DNA of 5,986 bases, taken from positions 1-5,986 of the forward strand of contig JAFGJF010000143.1 in NCBI GenBank assembly GCA_016929205.1, read 5' to 3'. Made by a program: the position numbers and the translations under genes. Shown piece after piece: positions 4,724 through 5,986 of this stretch. A model generated the notes under the pieces. The model was not told where the DNA came from. It made no database searches and was given only the letters and a program-made list of their open reading frames with translations. The first letter of the stretch is position 1. Each line of letters opens with the position of its first letter. Source of the stretch: Anaerolineae bacterium (GTDB taxonomy: Bacteria; Chloroflexota; Anaerolineae; JAFGEY01).

Positions 4724-5986
4724 ATGAACGTCCCACTCTTGAAAACCAAACTCTATATTCCCCCTGTCAGTCACGAGTCGGTGCCACGCCCACGGTTGAT
4801 CGAGCAGATCAAGATTGGCCTCGATCGAGGACATCGCCTGACACTGGTTTCCGCCCCGGCCGGTTCGGGCAAAACGACGCTGTTGGGCGACTGTGCCGCC
4901 GTATGCGGGTATCCGGCGGCCTGGCTCTCGCTGGATGAAAACGACAACGACCTGTCGATCTTTTGGACCTACCTGATCGCCGCCCTGCAAAACGTCAAAC
5001 AGGGGCTGGGACAAGATGCAATACACCTGCTGCAAACACCCACGCCGCCCCCCATTCATTCGATCCTGACACCGCTGCTCAACGACCTGGCCACACTGGC
5101 TGACAAGATCGTTCTCATCCTGGACGACTATCACGTCATCGCCACACCGGACATCCACCAGGGGATTGCGTTTCTGCTCGATCACCAGCCGCCACAATTG
5201 CACCTGGTTCTCTCGACGCGTGCGGATCCGACTCTGCCCATTGCCCGCCTGCGTGCGCGGCGGCAGATCACAGAACTACGCGCTCACGATCTGCGCTTTA
5301 CGGATTCAGAAACGACGACCTTTGTCAACCAGGTGATGAAACTGGACCTGCACGCGCAAGATGTCGCGGCCCTCCAGACCCGCACCGAAGGCTGGATCGT
5401 CGGCCTGCAATTGGCCGCGTTGGCCATGAAATCGCCACAAGCGGGGCCAGCGCCTTCAGACGCCATGCGTTTGTCCAGTCTTTCACTGGCAGTCATCACT
5501 ATATCCTGGAATACCTGGCCGAAGAGGTGGTTCATCGTCAGCCCGCACCCGTACAGCAGTTCTTGCTGCATACATCCATCCTCGAGCGATTATGCGGCTC
5601 GCTCTGCGACGCCATCTTGGGCAGCGGTGAAACGAACCCGTCGACTCACCCGCCCGCTGGCGCTCGGGACACGCTTGACACGCTGCAGCGCAACAACCTC
5701 TTTGTCGTTCCATTGGATAACGAACACCATTGGTACCGCTACCATCACCTGTTTGCCGATCTGCTCGGCAACCTGCTGCGGAAAAAAGTGTCCGCCGAAC
5801 GGATCCGGGCGCTGCATCGCCGCGCCAGCGAGTGGTACGAACGGAACGGCGAACCAGACGCGGCGATCAAGCACGCCTTGCAGGCCCACGATTATGAACG
5901 AACCGCATCATTGATCGAACGCACCTTTGACGCGGCCCTGTCTCGCGGTTATGTCACCACTCTGCTGCGTTGGATAGACGCTTTGC
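4724..5986 (+). pseudogene. LuxR-family MalT-like ATP-binding transcriptional regulator, N-terminal half, frameshifted and cut by window edge
   Basis: A STAND-type signal-integrating regulator: family members carry an N-terminal P-loop ATPase, a helical TPR-like sensor region and a C-terminal LuxR helix-turn-helix, about 850-950 residues. Seen here: the family opening LLKTKLYIPP (5-14) and PRPRLIEQI (21-29), Walker A APAGSGKT (44-51), Walker B LILDDYH (131-137), STRADPTLPIARLRAR (164-179) and the EGW block TEGWIVGLQLAALAM (221-235). The first frame fits to R249 (codon ending 5470). From 5470 the family match continues one frame back: FVQSFTGSHHYILEYLAEEV, QQFLLHTSILERLCG, NNLFVVPLD, WYRYHHLFADLL, LHRRASEWYERNG. 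Restoring one T in the TTT at 5470-5472 joins the two. Without it, translation runs out of frame to a TGA at 5912-5914. The ATG at 4724 is chosen because family similarity begins there; no clear SD precedes it, and the 77 residues from an upstream GTG at 4493 do not fit. The sensor region and HTH lie outside. Confidence 0.85.
5470..5472 (+). other. Frameshift site: one T missing from a T run
   Basis: Upstream codons read ATG CGT in frame; a TTTT run here would continue TTT GTC CAG, giving MRFVQSFTGSHHY, as the family expects. Only three T are present, so the frame moves by one. The local sequence is not a classical X XXY YYZ slippery heptamer, so programmed shifting is unlikely; a point deletion or a homopolymer miscall explains it best. 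Confidence 0.8.

Noticed and set aside
5464..5476. Programmed -1 ribosomal frameshift in the regulator
   Set aside because: No X XXY YYZ slippery heptamer in the right phase and no need for a shift in this family; a simple T loss explains it.

Overview
The window is GC-rich bacterial DNA (roughly 60% G+C by eye). It holds four protein-coding loci arranged divergently around a 696-base intergenic region. Gene content points to a Chloroflexota-type bacterium: a large MalT-like LuxR-family regulator opening with LLKTKLYIPP, a response-regulator/PAS/HisKA_2 sensor kinase, and an S9 peptidase. That placement is inferred from gene style; there is no rRNA or other marker here.

Left part, minus strand (positions 4027 down to 1). 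Three genes run in one direction: a short-chain dehydrogenase that resembles the chlorophyll b reductase (NYC1/NOL) branch of the SDR superfamily (4027-3239), a soluble sensor histidine kinase with an N-terminal receiver domain (3171-1663), and an S9-family serine peptidase cut by the window edge (1666-1). The kinase stop and peptidase start overlap as GTGA with a full Shine-Dalgarno inside the kinase 3' end, so these two are almost certainly translationally coupled. The 67-base gap between SDR and kinase contains the kinase SD and no visible terminator, so a three-gene operon is likely. A good sigma70-type promoter (TTGTCT, 17 bases, TATAAT) sits about 60 bases upstream of the SDR start, and a perfect 12-base palindrome overlaps its -10 box.

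Middle (4028-4723). No convincing gene. The region is packed with dyads and repeats: a 12-mer (ACGGCACCACCC) occurs twice directly and once inverted with one mismatch, the last two forming the arms of a 76-base long hairpin; there is also a pair of A-rich direct repeats, several smaller hairpins, and a stretch (about 4448-4660) with coding-like composition that may be a gene relic. The best reading is a decayed small mobile element or MITE plus the regulatory DNA of the two divergent units.

Right part, plus strand (4724-5986). The N-terminal half of a MalT/LuxR-family ATP-binding regulator, running off the window. Its reading frame is broken by one base near 5470-5472: adding one T to the TTT run joins two halves that both match the family. 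This is either a real inactivating mutation or a homopolymer sequencing error.

No rRNA, tRNA, CRISPR array or intact insertion sequence was seen.
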